Of a DNA stretch of 64,000 bases, positions 19,870 to 30,246 are shown in pieces; the stretch's first letter is position 1, and the number at the start of each line of letters is the position of its first letter. A model generated the notes under the pieces. The model ran no database searches. It saw nothing but the letters and a program-made list of their open reading frames with translations, and was not told the DNA's origin. The stretch spans positions 124,001-188,000 of the forward strand of contig NZ_BDBI01000005.1 of NCBI RefSeq assembly GCF_001612905.1. Direction: 5' to 3'. The translations under genes and the position numbers were made by a program. The DNA comes from Nocardia ignorata NBRC 108230 (GTDB lineage Bacteria > Actinomycetota > Actinomycetes > Mycobacteriales > Mycobacteriaceae).

Positions 19870-20820
19870 TCAGTAACCGCGCTGCGGATCCACGATCGCG
19901 CGCAAGGGTTCGCCCGCCACGAACCGGGCGACGTTGGCGCCGACATGATCGGCGAAAGCGGCGAGGCGCAGTTGCGGCGGATTGGAATCGTGCGGGGTGA
20001 TGATCGCGTTCGGTAGGTCCCACAGCGGATGCCCGTCGGGCAGCGGTTCCGGGTCGGTGACATCGAGTCCGGCGCCGCCGATGATGCCGCGCCGCAGTGC
20101 GTCGACCAGCGCGTCGGTGTCGATCAGGCTGCCGCGCGCCACATTCACCACCCATGACGACGGCTTGAGCCTGGCCAGCTCGTCGGCACCGATCAGATGC
20201 CGCGTCTGCGCGGTCGCCGGGGCCGCGACGACGACGTGGTCGGTATGCGACCAGACCCGTCCGAGCTGATCGGCGGGCACCGTCTCCACGTCGGCGCCGA
20301 TTCCGGGTCCGGTGACGCGGTTGCCCGACCGGTTCACCGCGATCACGTGCGCACCGAGCGGGGCGAGCATCGGGATCAGCGCGCGGCCGATACCGCCCGC
20401 GCCGACGATCGTCACCGTCTTGCCGCGCAACGACCCCACGTGCGGGAAGAACTCGCGCTGCCGCCACGAGGTCGCGCGCAACTGCTCGGGCAGATACCGC
20501 ACGCCCGCCAGCAACAGCATCAGCGCGTGCTCGGCGACGCTGTGCGCGAAGGCGCCTGCCGCGGAGGTGAACGTCGGGCCGGGGTGGGCGGCGAACACGC
20601 CCGCATCGAAGAAGTCCTCGATCCCCGCGGCCGGCAACTGCACCCAGCGCACCGACGCAGGCAATTCGGCCGGGAAGTCAGCGGGCGTCCCGGTCCAGAT
20701 CAGAGCGTCGGCGTCGGCGAGCGGACCGACCCGGGCACCCGCGCCGACAACCGCCTTCTCGAGCAGTCGCGGAGCGTTCGGGTCCGGACCGATCGCGACG
20801 GTGATCGCGGATTCCTGCAC
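19870..20820 (-). CDS. D-isomer-specific 2-hydroxyacid dehydrogenase
   Basis: A 316-residue NAD(P)-dependent enzyme. The Rossmann motif GAGGIG is at about residues 140-145, the substrate arginine is in VNVARGSLID, the acid is in GLDVTDPEPLP, and the catalytic histidine is in ITPHDSNPP. The GTG at 20820 follows AGGAGG; the in-frame ORF runs to 20901 but overlaps the next gene. The substrate is unknown (hydroxypyruvate- or phosphoglycerate-type keto acids are typical). It sits just downstream of the LigD-like polymerase gene on the same strand. Confidence 0.92.
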   Translation of the reverse strand: MQESAITVAIGPDPNAPRLLEKAVVGAGARVGPLADADALIWTGTPADFPAELPASVRWVQLPAAGIEDFFDAGVFAAHPGPTFTSAAGAFAHSVAEHALMLLLAGVRYLPEQLRATSWRQREFFPHVGSLRGKTVTIVGAGGIGRALIPMLAPLGAHVIAVNRSGNRVTGPGIGADVETVPADQLGRVWSHTDHVVVAAPATAQTRHLIGADELARLKPSSWVVNVARGSLIDTDALVDALRRGIIGGAGLDVTDPEPLPDGHPLWDLPNAIITPHDSNPPQLRLAAFADHVGANVARFVAGEPLRAIVDPQRGY

Positions 20821-20897
20821 AAAGTCCTCCTGGTTGGTGCCGGGGCGGGCAGAGTTCCGATTCTCCCGGACCGCCGGGACCGCGTCGAGCCAGGACC

Positions 20898-21857
20898 TCA
20901 CGATTCGTCGAGATCGACAGGTTCGTCCACGCCGTGGCGGTCGGCGAGTTCCAGCAGTGGCGTGATGTCGAAGACTGCATCGTCCATGTCGGCCTGGATG
21001 TCACCGAGTTCGGCGTAGCGGGCGGGGACGGTCCGGATCGTGAAATCACGAGGATGGATGGAGTCGATCTCGTCCCAGCGCACCGGTGTCGACACGGTGG
21101 CCTCGGGAACGCCACGCACCGAATAGGCGGCGGCGATGGTGTGGTCGCGCGCGTTCTGGTTGTAGTCGACGAACAGGGCTTTGGGGTCGCGATCGCGCCG
21201 CCACCATGCGGTCGTCACGTCGTCGGGCGCGCGTCGCTCGACTTCCTGGGCGAAGGCCAGCGCCGCCCGGCGCACCTGCTGGAAGCCGTGCTCGGGCGCG
21301 ATCCGCACGTAGACGTGCAGGCCGTGACCGCCGGAGGTCTTCGGCCAGCCGACGGCGCCGAACTCGTCGAGGACCTCGTGCACCACCCCGGCGACGCGCT
21401 GCACCCGCGACCACGGGCAATCGGGCATGGGATCCAGGTCGATGCGCCATTCGTCGGGTGACTCGGTGTCGGTCGAGCGGGAATTCCAGGGATGGAACTC
21501 CACGGTGGACATCTGCACCGCCCACGCGACGTCGGCGAGCTTCTCGACACAGAGTTCGTCGGCGTGCCTGCCGTAGCGCGGGAAGTACACCCGCACGGTC
21601 GGAATCCAGTCGGGCGCACCGGCGGGCAACCGTTTCTGATGGACCTTGTCACCGGCCAGCCCTTTGGGGAAGCGGTGCAGCATGCACGGCCGGTCGCGTA
21701 GCGCGTTGACGATGCCGTCGCCGACGCTGAGGTAATAGTTCACCAGGTCGAGCTTGGTCACGCCGAGCTCGGGGAAGTACACCCGATCGGGATTGCTGAC
21801 CCGTACCGTGTACTCACCCACCGGCAGTTCGACCGCCGGAGCCGCAGACTTGGCCAC
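20898..21857 (-). CDS. LigD-type DNA polymerase/primase domain protein
   Basis: A 319-residue stand-alone archaeo-eukaryotic primase-superfamily polymerase of the LigD POL type. The catalytic acids are in WRIDLDPMP (near residue 140), and SGGHGLHVYVRI and DYNQNARDHTIAAAYSVR match the family. Such proteins extend or fill DNA ends with ribo- or deoxynucleotides in non-homologous end joining; stand-alone copies are usual in mycobacteria and Nocardia beside multi-domain LigD. No Ku or ligase gene is near. The start codon is GTG. Confidence 0.93.
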   Translation of the reverse strand: MAKSAAPAVELPVGEYTVRVSNPDRVYFPELGVTKLDLVNYYLSVGDGIVNALRDRPCMLHRFPKGLAGDKVHQKRLPAGAPDWIPTVRVYFPRYGRHADELCVEKLADVAWAVQMSTVEFHPWNSRSTDTESPDEWRIDLDPMPDCPWSRVQRVAGVVHEVLDEFGAVGWPKTSGGHGLHVYVRIAPEHGFQQVRRAALAFAQEVERRAPDDVTTAWWRRDRDPKALFVDYNQNARDHTIAAAYSVRGVPEATVSTPVRWDEIDSIHPRDFTIRTVPARYAELGDIQADMDDAVFDITPLLELADRHGVDEPVDLDES

Positions 21858-21921
21858 ACGCGCAACGATAGACGAGCGGGCCCGCCCCGTGGCCGGGTAG
21901 CGGACCCGCGTGGCGCCGCGG

Positions 21922-22311
21922 CTACAGCTCGTACACCCCGAAGGCCCGGTGCTGGATGCACATCGGCATCACATGCACCTGCTCGGTCCATTCGAATTTG
22001 GCCGCCGCCTCGACGGTTTCGCGTTCGGCGACGCACACAGTGTTGGTGCCGGGCATCGTCAACGGGTTGAGCACGGCCAGCGGGATGCCCGCGTGGATGC
22101 CGCTGTAGAGACCGCCGCTGAAGCACAGCGGGGTGATGGCGATGCCGCGCCGTGCGCTTTCGCGGTCGGCGGCGGCCTGGGCGCCCGGCACGCCGGAGCA
22201 ATCGAGCGGGTTCTCGTTCGTCGCCTGGGCAGGGGCGGTGAAAAGGGTGAAGCCGGCCGCACAGCCCGTGGCGACGGCCATCAGGGTTCGAGCAAATGTG
22301 GTCCTGGTCAT
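21922..22311 (-). CDS. Small secreted protein of unknown function
   Basis: 129 residues. A Sec signal peptide is clear: MTRTTFARTL, a hydrophobic core and AQA before the mature TNENPLDCSG. The mature part has four cysteines and ends HRAFGVYEL. An in-frame ATG 12 codons upstream would put a charged stretch before the signal, so 22311 is preferred. Homologous small secreted proteins occur in Nocardia; no activity is known. Confidence 0.75.
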   Translation of the reverse strand: MTRTTFARTLMAVATGCAAGFTLFTAPAQATNENPLDCSGVPGAQAAADRESARRGIAITPLCFSGGLYSGIHAGIPLAVLNPLTMPGTNTVCVAERETVEAAAKFEWTEQVHVMPMCIQHRAFGVYEL

Positions 22312-22373
22312 AGCCGCATTGAAACACTGCTCACCGGCCGTACACACAATCGGCGACGGCGTGTCGGCCCCGA

Positions 22374-23465
22374 TCAGCGCGCGACGGCCTCGAGTACACA
22401 GACCGGCGCCACGGTCTCCACCGTGCGCGTCAGCGTGAAACCGCTGCGGTCGAGCAGGGCGCGGAACTCGGCTTCGGTGCGTTCGTGGCCGCCCTCGGTA
22501 TTGACCAGCATCTCCAGATCGACGAATTTGCCCGGGTGCGGCCGATGATGCTCGGGCAGCACCAGCTCGATCACCAGCAGGGTCGCGGCCGGGCCCATCG
22601 CGGCGCGGACGGTGCGCAGGATGCGTTCGGCGTGCTCGTCGGACCAGTCGTGGACGATGTTCTTGAGCAGATAGGCGTCGGCGCCCGCGGGCACGGCCTC
22701 GAAGAACGAGCCCGCTTCCACCGTGCAGCGTCGCCCGAGTCCGGCTGCCGCGAGATCGGAGCTCAGATCCTCGACCACGCCGGGCAGATCGAACACCACC
22801 CCGGTGGTCGAGGGATGCCGGCGGAGGATCTCGACGAGCAGACTGCCACGTCCGCCGCCGACGTCGACGACGGTGTCGAACCGGCCGAAGTCGGAGGCGG
22901 CGAGCAGCGGTTCGATCGACAGCGTGCCGATGCTGGTCATCGCGCGGTCGAACAGGTCGCCCACCGCACGATTGCGCGCGGCGTATTCGAAGAAGCTCGC
23001 GCCCTCCAGCGCTTGGCCGACCGCCTCGCCGGTGCGGACGGCATCGCCGAGATGGGTCCAGTGGTTGCGGTGGTAGGGGGAGCCGAAGAACCGGGCCACT
23101 TCACGCATGGTCACCGCCGCGTCGCCGCGCAACGCCTCACCGATGCGGGTCAGGGCGTATCTGCCGTCGCGGCGCTGGGCGAACACCTCGTAGCTCACCA
23201 GCAGCCGCAGGAGCCTGCGTAGTCCGTCCTCGTCCACCTCGAGCGCGCTCGCCAGTTGCGCCGAGGTGCGCGGGCCGTCGGCGAGCTGGTCGGCGATGCC
23301 GAGCTCGGCGGCGGTGCTGATGGCCTGGGAGAGAAATCCCGCGAACTGCAGTTCCAGCAGCGCGATATGGCCGGGGACGAGCCGCCGGTGGAGTCTGGCC
23401 AGCGCGTCGCGCACCCGGTCGAACGCGTGGACCACGGGAATCGGGGGCAGCTTCTTCGACGTCAT
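22374..23465 (-). CDS. SAM-dependent O-methyltransferase (winged-helix dimerisation type)
   Basis: A 363-residue class I methyltransferase of the hydroxyneurosporene/caffeate O-methyltransferase type. Residues 30-115 form a helical winged-helix dimerisation domain (AAELGIADQLADGPRTSAQLASAL). The SAM motif VVDVGGGRGSLLVEIL is near residue 195, and LKNIVHDWSDEHAERIL carries the histidine-aspartate catalytic region. Family members methylate aromatic or polyketide hydroxyls; the substrate here is unknown. The ATG at 23465 is preceded by GGAG. It stands alone, with no pathway genes beside it. Confidence 0.9.
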   Translation of the reverse strand: MTSKKLPPIPVVHAFDRVRDALARLHRRLVPGHIALLELQFAGFLSQAISTAAELGIADQLADGPRTSAQLASALEVDEDGLRRLLRLLVSYEVFAQRRDGRYALTRIGEALRGDAAVTMREVARFFGSPYHRNHWTHLGDAVRTGEAVGQALEGASFFEYAARNRAVGDLFDRAMTSIGTLSIEPLLAASDFGRFDTVVDVGGGRGSLLVEILRRHPSTTGVVFDLPGVVEDLSSDLAAAGLGRRCTVEAGSFFEAVPAGADAYLLKNIVHDWSDEHAERILRTVRAAMGPAATLLVIELVLPEHHRPHPGKFVDLEMLVNTEGGHERTEAEFRALLDRSGFTLTRTVETVAPVCVLEAVAR

Positions 23466-23542
23466 CACGACTCCATCGTCGGCCGTTCGACCTGCGCGTA
23501 CGTGCTGAGAGTACGGGATCGGACGCGCTGGGCGGGAGTGGA

Positions 23543-25666
23543 TCAGGTCGGCGTGGCCAGCGCGAACGGCAGCACCGCGTCCGCGCCGCTCGTCCGGAGG
23601 GCGTGGGCGGCGACAGTCATGGTCCAGCCGGTGTCGGTGAGGGTGTCGACCAGCAGGATCGGTCCGTCCACCTGCGACAGGTCGGGCACCTCCCAGTAGT
23701 CGAACAACCCCGCGACGCGGTGGGCCGAGTTCGCCGCCGAGACCGGGGGGCGGTCGGGGCGCGCGTGCAGGGTGCCCAGGTCGGTGAGTCGCCCGATCTG
23801 GGCGAGTCGCTGCGCGAGACTGGTGGTGAGCTGGGGGTAGCGCGGCGATTCCAGGGCCAGGACCGAGGTGGGGCGGGCCGACCAGTCCCAGTCCCGCAGT
23901 ACGGCGATGCAGGCGTCGAACACCGCGTCGGGTACCGGGGCGTCGGGTCCGTCGAGCAGGGCGCGCAGGCGTTGGCCCCAGCCCAGATCGGTGAGCCGGC
24001 CGAGCACACGCCCGGTCTCGGCGCCGCCGGTGATCTTGCCCGACAACGGGATTCCGAGTTTCGCCATGCCGGTCGGCCACTGCTTGCGCGGGGCGAGGTC
24101 GAGGCCGGGGCGGTCGAGCCGCGCCCGGGTGGCGGCGATCGCGACGTCGTCGACGCTGGTGTCGGGACGGGTGCCGGTGCAGTTGTCGCAGCGGCCGCAG
24201 TCGAGCTCGGCGGTGGCCAGGCCGTCGAGGCCGGGGTCGTCGAGCTGGCGGCGCAGGAACGTCATCCGGCAGGTCGTGGTCGACTGGTAGTCGATCATCG
24301 CCTGCTGCTCGGCGTCGCGGGCGGCGGCGAGACGTTCGTAGCGTTCGGTGTCGTAGGTCCAGTTCTGACCGGTGGACAGCCAGCCGCCGCGTACGCGGCG
24401 AACCGCGCCGTCGACGTCGAGCACTTTCAGCACCATCTCGAGCCGCGAACGGTTCAGCTCCACGAGCGGTTCGAGCGCCGCCGTCGACATCGCCCGATCC
24501 GTGTCGAGGGCTGCGAGCACCGAGCGCACGATGTGTTCACGGGGGAAGGCAACAGAGGCGAAGTAACTCCAGATGCGCGCGTCCTCCGGGCCGGGGAGCA
24601 GCACCACCTCGGCGCGGTCGGTGCCGCGCCCGGCGCGGCCGACCTGCTGGTAGTAGGCGATCGGCGAGGACGGCGCCCCGACGTGCACCACGAAACCGAG
24701 ATCGGGCTTGTCGAAGCCCATCCCGAGTGCCGAGGTCGCGATCAAGGCCTTGACCTCGTTGTTCAGCAGCGCAGCCTCGAGCGCTTCGCGTTCGGCCGGG
24801 TCCGTTTGGCCGGTGTAGGCGGCGACGGTGTGCCCGTGGGTGGCGAGCACGTCGGCCAGGTCGTTCGCCGCGGCGACGGTGAGGCAGTAGATGATGCCGG
24901 AACCGGGCATCCGATCGAGGTGGGCGCCGAGCCATGCCGTGCGTTGCACCGCGTCGTCGAACCGGACCACCGACAAGTGCAGCGACTCGCGATCCAGGGT
25001 GCCCCGCAACACGAGGGTGTCGGTGCCGATCTGCCCGGCCACATCGGTGACGACCCGGTCGTTGGCGGTCGCCGTGGTGGCCAGCACCGGCACGTCGGTG
25101 CCGAGGTCGGCGATGAGGGTGCGAATACGGCGGTAATCGGGACGGAAATCGTGACCCCAATCCGACACACAGTGCGCCTCATCGATCACGACCAGCCCCG
25201 CATCGGCCGCGAGTTTCGGCAGCACCTGATCACGGAAGTCGGGATTGTTCAAGCGTTCCGGACTCACCAGCAGCACATCGACCGCACCCTCGGCGACCCG
25301 CTGATGGATCTCGTCCCACTCGGTGACATTGCCCGAGTTGATGGTGGCCGCCACCACCCCCGCCCGTTCGGCGGCGGCCACCTGGTTGCGCATGAGGGCG
25401 AGCAGCGGCGACACGATCACTGTCGGCCCCCGACCCGCCCAGCGCAGCAGTTTGGCCGCGATGAAATACACCGCGGACTTACCCCAGCCGGTGCGCTGGA
25501 CGACCAGCGCCCGGCTGCGCCGCACGACGAGCGCCTCGATCGCCGTCCACTGGTCCTCGCGTAGCCGGGCCTGCGGCCCGGCGAGGTCGCGGAGCAGCTC
25601 CTCGGCGCGTTCGCGCAGGTCGGAAGCCATCAGGTCGAGCACGTCGTTACCTGCCGCTGTGGTCAT
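23543..25666 (-). CDS. RecQ-family ATP-dependent DNA helicase with C-terminal PRTase-like region
   Basis: 707 residues. The SF2 helicase motifs are present: RTGWGKSAVYF (I), DEAH in VVIDEAHCVSDWGHD (II), TTATA (III) and QQVGRAGRG (VI). A RecQ zinc cluster is likely at CRMTFLRRQL...CGRCDNC near residues 420-445. The last 200 residues contain PILLVDTLTDTGWTM and read like a phosphoribosyltransferase fold (diphosphate-binding loop), a form found in actinobacterial RecQ-like proteins. No HRDC domain is evident. The ATG at 25666 is preferred to one eight codons upstream. Confidence 0.92.
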   Translation of the reverse strand: MTTAAGNDVLDLMASDLRERAEELLRDLAGPQARLREDQWTAIEALVVRRSRALVVQRTGWGKSAVYFIAAKLLRWAGRGPTVIVSPLLALMRNQVAAAERAGVVAATINSGNVTEWDEIHQRVAEGAVDVLLVSPERLNNPDFRDQVLPKLAADAGLVVIDEAHCVSDWGHDFRPDYRRIRTLIADLGTDVPVLATTATANDRVVTDVAGQIGTDTLVLRGTLDRESLHLSVVRFDDAVQRTAWLGAHLDRMPGSGIIYCLTVAAANDLADVLATHGHTVAAYTGQTDPAEREALEAALLNNEVKALIATSALGMGFDKPDLGFVVHVGAPSSPIAYYQQVGRAGRGTDRAEVVLLPGPEDARIWSYFASVAFPREHIVRSVLAALDTDRAMSTAALEPLVELNRSRLEMVLKVLDVDGAVRRVRGGWLSTGQNWTYDTERYERLAAARDAEQQAMIDYQSTTTCRMTFLRRQLDDPGLDGLATAELDCGRCDNCTGTRPDTSVDDVAIAATRARLDRPGLDLAPRKQWPTGMAKLGIPLSGKITGGAETGRVLGRLTDLGWGQRLRALLDGPDAPVPDAVFDACIAVLRDWDWSARPTSVLALESPRYPQLTTSLAQRLAQIGRLTDLGTLHARPDRPPVSAANSAHRVAGLFDYWEVPDLSQVDGPILLVDTLTDTGWTMTVAAHALRTSGADAVLPFALATPT

Positions 25667-25727
25667 GGGCCCTATGCTGCCCCACCCCACCGACAGGTTT
25701 GATCGGCGATACAGACCGCCCGTCGAG

Positions 25728-26939
25728 TCACCCCTTCACGCACAGGACCTGACGCAAGGTCGCGACCACGTCGACCAGATCGGTCTGGGCCGCGATCACC
25801 TCGTCGATGTCCTTGTACGCGGCCGGGATCTCGTCGACCACGCCCGCGTCCTTGCGCGACTCCACGCCCTCGGTCTGGGCGATCAGGTCCGCGACGGTGT
25901 ACTGCCGCTTGGCCGCGTTGCGGCTCATCCGCCGTCCGGCACCGTGCGAGGCCGACTGGAACGACAGCGGGTTGCCCTTGCCGCGCACCACATAGGAGCG
26001 CGTGCCCATCGACCCCGGAATCAGCGCCAACTCACCGGCCCCCGCCCGCACCGCGCCCTTGCGGGTCACCAGCATCGGCACGCCGTCGATGACCTCCTCG
26101 GCCACATAGTTGTGATGGCAGCTGATCGGCTCCTCGAACCGCACCGGCCGCTCACCGAATTCGTCCCGCACCGCCCGGCACACCAGCGACAGCATCACCG
26201 CGCGATTGCGCGCCGCGTACTCCTGGGCCCAGGCGAGGTCCCGGCGATAGGCGTCCATCTCCGGTGTCCCGGAAAGAAAAACGGCCAGATCCCGATCGGG
26301 CAGCGACTGGTTGTGCGACAGCGCCCGCGCGATCGCCATATGCCGCTCCGCCAGCTCCTTGCCGATATTGCGCGAGCCGGAGTGCAGCAGGATCCACACG
26401 GCGTCGTCCTGGTCGAGGCAGATCTCGATGAAGTGATTGCCGCCGCCGAGCGATCCGATCTGCTTGTGCGCCTTGGACTCCAACGCGGAAACACCAGGGT
26501 GCAGCTCGCCGAATTCACGCCAGAACCGGTCCCATCCCTTGGTGCGCGCGGACTGCCCGTGCGACCCGGCGTGCAGCGCGGTGACGTTCACCGCCTCCTT
26601 GTGCGCACTGAACCCCACCGGCACCGCCTGTTCGATCCGCGAGCGGAGCGAACGCAGGTCGTCAGGCAGATCCGCCGCCGTCAGGTCCGTCTTCACGCTC
26701 TCCATGCCGCATCCGATGTCGACACCTACGGCGGCAGGAGCCACCGCGTCACGCATGGCGATGACCGAACCGACCGTCGCGCCTTTGCCCAGGTGCACAT
26801 CCGGCATCACGCGCAGCCCGTGCACCCAGGGCAGTTCCGCGATATTGCGGAGCTGCTTCAGTGCGGCCTGCTCGATCTGGTGCTCGTCTGCCCACATGAG
26901 CGTCTGCGCTCGGGTACCGCGCAGCTCGACGGGAAACAT
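25728..26939 (-). CDS. rtcB: RNA-splicing ligase RtcB
   Basis: A 403-residue Mn/GTP-dependent ligase that joins 2',3'-cyclic phosphate or 3'-phosphate ends to 5'-OH ends. Metal and guanylate residues are in GVDIGCGMESV, LGGGNHFIEIC (near residue 165), HSGSRNIGKELAERH, CHHNYV and the C-terminal SHGAGRRMSR, where the histidine accepts GMP. The ATG at 26939 follows AAGGAAAGGACC. No archease or RtcR/RtcA gene is adjacent. Confidence 0.96.
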   Translation of the reverse strand: MFPVELRGTRAQTLMWADEHQIEQAALKQLRNIAELPWVHGLRVMPDVHLGKGATVGSVIAMRDAVAPAAVGVDIGCGMESVKTDLTAADLPDDLRSLRSRIEQAVPVGFSAHKEAVNVTALHAGSHGQSARTKGWDRFWREFGELHPGVSALESKAHKQIGSLGGGNHFIEICLDQDDAVWILLHSGSRNIGKELAERHMAIARALSHNQSLPDRDLAVFLSGTPEMDAYRRDLAWAQEYAARNRAVMLSLVCRAVRDEFGERPVRFEEPISCHHNYVAEEVIDGVPMLVTRKGAVRAGAGELALIPGSMGTRSYVVRGKGNPLSFQSASHGAGRRMSRNAAKRQYTVADLIAQTEGVESRKDAGVVDEIPAAYKDIDEVIAAQTDLVDVVATLRQVLCVKG

Positions 26940-27042
26940 GGTCGGTCCTTTCCTTGGTGTAATACCAACGGTAGGGGCCGTATCGTGGGCGGCGCACCCC
27001 ATTTACAACGCGGCGGTCGGTGCCGACGCTCGCCACCGCAGG

Positions 27043-27918
27043 TCAGCGATTCTCGGCGAGCGCGGCCGCGATCTGTTCCCGTCCGGGGATGGACGCGCTG
27101 GCGCCGAGCTGAGTGGTCGCCAACGCACCGGCCGTGTTCGCCCAGTTCAGAGCGGCGGCCGCGCCCTGCGACCAGGTTGCTACGAGGGCGCCGGTGAAGG
27201 CATCACCCGCGCCCGTCGTGTCGACCACGTCGACACGACGCCCACCGGCGACCAGTTCCGTGTCGCCGCCACGGTAGACCGCACCGTCGGCGCCCAGGGT
27301 TCGCACCACGTGCGCAACCGGTCCCAAGGTCGACGAGAACTGTTCGTATTCCAGTGAATTCACGATCGCCAGGTCGACATCGGCCCACAGTCGCGCGGGC
27401 AGCGGCTGGACGGGGGAGGGATTGAGGGCGACGAGGGTGCCTGCGGATCCGGCGTGGTGTGCGGCCGCTGTGACTGTTTCGAGGGGGATCTCGAGCTGGC
27501 ACAGCAGGATGTCGGCGGCCTCGATCGCCGCGAGCTCCGCTTCGGTCAGGTCGGTCATCCGGCCGTTCGCACCGGCCACGACGATGATGCTGTTCTCGCC
27601 GTCGCCATCGACCACGATCGTCGCTACCCCGCTGGGCCCGGGGAGCGTGCGCAGCAGCGTGGTGTCGATGCCCGCGCCGTCGAGGGTCGCGCGCAGGGTG
27701 GCGCCGAAGGCGTCGTCGCCGACCGCGCCGAGGAAACGCACGTCGGCACCGGAGCGGGCCGCCGCGATCGCCTGGTTGGCGCCTTTCCCGCCCGGAACCG
27801 TGGCGAAGCCGGAGCCGAGCACGGTTTCTCCGGGGGCGGGCCGATGCGCGGTAGTGGTGACCAGGTCCATATTGACGCTGCCCAACACCACGACGGTCGG
27901 TGCGGCGGAGTGGTTCAT
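27043..27918 (-). CDS. rbsK: Ribokinase (PfkB family)
   Basis: A 291-residue sugar kinase that phosphorylates ribose at O5. The N-terminal signature GSVNMDLV and [14 protein letters not shown] and the C-terminal [17 protein letters not shown] with its catalytic aspartate are present. The length is normal. No ribose transporter is nearby; it sits alone before the divergent proA. TAGATT lies 8 nt before the ATG. Confidence 0.93.
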   Translation of the reverse strand: MNHSAAPTVVVLGSVNMDLVTTTAHRPAPGETVLGSGFATVPGGKGANQAIAAARSGADVRFLGAVGDDAFGATLRATLDGAGIDTTLLRTLPGPSGVATIVVDGDGENSIIVVAGANGRMTDLTEAELAAIEAADILLCQLEIPLETVTAAAHHAGSAGTLVALNPSPVQPLPARLWADVDLAIVNSLEYEQFSSTLGPVAHVVRTLGADGAVYRGGDTELVAGGRRVDVVDTTGAGDAFTGALVATWSQGAAAALNWANTAGALATTQLGASASIPGREQIAAALAENR

Positions 27919-28089
27919 AAACCTCGAATCTAGCGGCGACGGCGTTGTGCGGTGCCCGCTTGCGACTCGGCGTCAGTGGTCGAGTTGCGGGGCGCCTGCC
28001 CGCAAGACCCTGTGGATAACTCGGTCCCGCTGCCGGTCGGAGCCACATTCCGGGTCACGGGTGGCGTCGAGCGAAACAGGCACAATGCG

Positions 28090-28102
28090 TACGCTGATAC
28101 CC
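28090..28102 (+). promoter_or_regulatory. Leaderless -10 box for proA
   Basis: TACGCT (28090-28095) lies 7 nt before the ATG at 28103. Confidence 0.6.
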
Positions 28103-29368
28103 ATGACGGTAGAAGTGACCCCCGAGCTCGACATCCGCGCAGCGGTGCACGACGCCGCCCGCAGGGCTCGCGTCGCGTCCCGTGCGCTCGCTCAGCTCAC
28201 CACGGCGCAGAAGAACGACGCACTGCACGCCGCGGCCGATGCGCTGCTCGCCGCGGCCGACCGCGTGCTCGCGGCCAACGACGCCGATATCGAGACCGCC
28301 CGCGCGGCGGGCACCCAGGAGAACCTGCTCGACCGGCTGCGGCTCACCAAGGCCCGCATCGACGGGATCGCCTCGGGCCTGCGTCAGGTCGCCGGCCTGC
28401 CCGATCCGGTCGGTGTGGTCGTGCGCGGCAGCACCCTGCCCAACGGGCTCGAGATCCGGCAGACCAGGGTGCCGCTCGGCGTGGTCGGCATGGTGTACGA
28501 GGCGCGGCCCAATGTCACCGTCGACGCCTTCGGCCTGGCACTGAAATCGGGCAACGCGGCGCTGCTGCGCGGCTCGTCCTCGGCGGCGAACTCCAATGCC
28601 GCGCTCGTGGAGATCCTGCGCGAAGCGCTCACCGCCCAGGGCATTCCGGCCGACTCGGTGCAGCTGCTGCCCAGCAACGACCGGTCGAGCGTCACCCACC
28701 TGATCCAGGCGCGCGGCTTGGTCGACGTGGTCATCCCGCGCGGCGGGGCCGGCCTGATCAATGCCGTCGTCCGCGACGCGCAGGTGCCGACCATCGAGAC
28801 CGGCACCGGCAACTGCCACGTCTACGTGCACAGCGCCGCCGACCTCGACATGGCCGAGGCGATCGTGCTCAATGCCAAGACCCGCCGTCCCAGCGTGTGC
28901 AACGCCGCCGAGACCCTTCTCATCGATGCCGCCCTCGCCGAGACCGCGCTGCCGCGGCTGAGCAAGGCACTCGAGGACGCCGGCGTCACCATTCACGGTG
29001 ACCTGCCCGGTCAGGTGCCCGCCACCGATGCCGACTGGGGCGAGGAGTACCTCACCATGGATATCGCCGTGAAGGTCGTCGACGATCTCGACGCCGCGGT
29101 CGAGCACATCAACACCTGGGGCACCGGCCACACCGAGGCCATCGTCACCGCCGACTTGGCCGCCGCGCGTGAGTTCACCGCCCGCGTCGACGCCGCCGCC
29201 GTGATGGTCAACGCCTCCACCGCGTTCACCGACGGCGAGCAGTTCGGCTTCGGTGCCGAGATCGGCATCTCCACCCAGAAGCTGCACGCCCGCGGCCCGA
29301 TGGCCCTGCCCGAACTCACCTCCACCAAATGGATCGTGTGGGGCGACGGCCAGACTCGGCCGGTGTGA
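28103..29368 (+). CDS. proA: Gamma-glutamyl phosphate reductase
   Basis: A 421-residue NADPH-dependent enzyme for the second step of proline synthesis. The aldehyde-dehydrogenase fold shows [20 protein letters not shown] and [12 protein letters not shown] near residues 120-160, and the catalytic cysteine is in [13 protein letters not shown]. The C-terminus contains TGHTEAIVT and [11 protein letters not shown]. The ATG at 28103 fits a leaderless promoter; the longer in-frame ORF is not coding. The stop overlaps the MoxR gene (GTGA). Confidence 0.97.
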   Translation: MTVEVTPELDIRAAVHDAARRARVASRALAQLTTAQKNDALHAAADALLAAADRVLAANDADIETARAAGTQENLLDRLRLTKARIDGIASGLRQVAGLPDPVGVVVRGSTLPNGLEIRQTRVPLGVVGMVYEARPNVTVDAFGLALKSGNAALLRGSSSAANSNAALVEILREALTAQGIPADSVQLLPSNDRSSVTHLIQARGLVDVVIPRGGAGLINAVVRDAQVPTIETGTGNCHVYVHSAADLDMAEAIVLNAKTRRPSVCNAAETLLIDAALAETALPRLSKALEDAGVTIHGDLPGQVPATDADWGEEYLTMDIAVKVVDDLDAAVEHINTWGTGHTEAIVTADLAAAREFTARVDAAAVMVNASTAFTDGEQFGFGAEIGISTQKLHARGPMALPELTSTKWIVWGDGQTRPV

Positions 29369-30243
29369 CCGTGACCCTGGTACAGGAACCGATCTTCACC
29401 TCGGTCGACGACGTCATCGCCCGCCTGGCCACCACCGGCTACCTGGCCGACAAGGCCACGGCCACCTCGGTGTTCCTCGCCGACCGGCTGGGCAAACCGC
29501 TGCTCATCGAAGGCCCGGCAGGCGTCGGCAAGACCGAACTCTCGCGCGCGGTCGCCCAGGTCGCCAACGCCGAACTGGTGCGTTTGCAGTGCTACGAGGG
29601 TGTCGACGAGGCCCGCGCCCTCTACGAGTGGAACCACGCCAAGCAGATCCTGCGGATCCAGGCATCGAGCGAAAACGATTGGGCCGAAACCAAAGCCGAC
29701 GTCTTCACCGAGGAGTTCCTGCTCTCGCGTCCGCTGCTCACCGCGATCCGGCGCACCGATCCCACGGTGCTGCTGATCGACGAGACCGACAAGGCCGACC
29801 TCGAGATCGAGGGTCTGCTGCTCGAGGTCCTCAGCGATTTCGCGGTCACCGTTCCGGAGCTCGGCACGATCACCGCCACCCGTAAGCCGTTCGTGGTGCT
29901 CACCTCCAACGCCACCCGCGAACTGTCCGAGGCGCTCAAGCGTCGCTGCCTGTACCTGCACCTGGACTTCCCCGACGAAGATCTCGAGCGCCGCATCCTG
30001 GCCAGCCGGGTGCCCGAGCTGTCGGCGGTGGTGTCCGAGCAGCTGGTGCGCATCGTGCATGTGCTGCGCGGCATGCAGCTCAAGAAGCTGCCGTCGGTGG
30101 CCGAAACGATCGACTGGGGCAACACCCTGCTCGCACTGGGTTCCCAGGATCTCGACGACGCCACCGTGCGGGCCACGCTCGGCGTGGTGCTCAAGCACCG
30201 CAGCGACCACCAGCGCGCACTGTCCGAGCTGAAACTGGCCTGA
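29365..30243 (+). CDS. MoxR-type AAA+ ATPase
   Basis: 292 residues. Walker A is [10 protein letters not shown] (near residue 45), Walker B is [10 protein letters not shown], and sensor 1 is VLTSNATRE. An arginine finger region ([10 protein letters not shown]) follows. Proteins of this type act with a VWA-domain partner to insert cofactors or remodel complexes. The partner is the next gene, 3 nt away. The GTG start overlaps the proA stop. The proA-MoxR-VWA order matches Rv2427c-Rv2425c. Confidence 0.93.
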   Translation: MTVTLVQEPIFTSVDDVIARLATTGYLADKATATSVFLADRLGKPLLIEGPAGVGKTELSRAVAQVANAELVRLQCYEGVDEARALYEWNHAKQILRIQASSENDWAETKADVFTEEFLLSRPLLTAIRRTDPTVLLIDETDKADLEIEGLLLEVLSDFAVTVPELGTITATRKPFVVLTSNATRELSEALKRRCLYLHLDFPDEDLERRILASRVPELSAVVSEQLVRIVHVLRGMQLKKLPSVAETIDWGNTLLALGSQDLDDATVRATLGVVLKHRSDHQRALSELKLA

Positions 30244-30246
30244 GGT

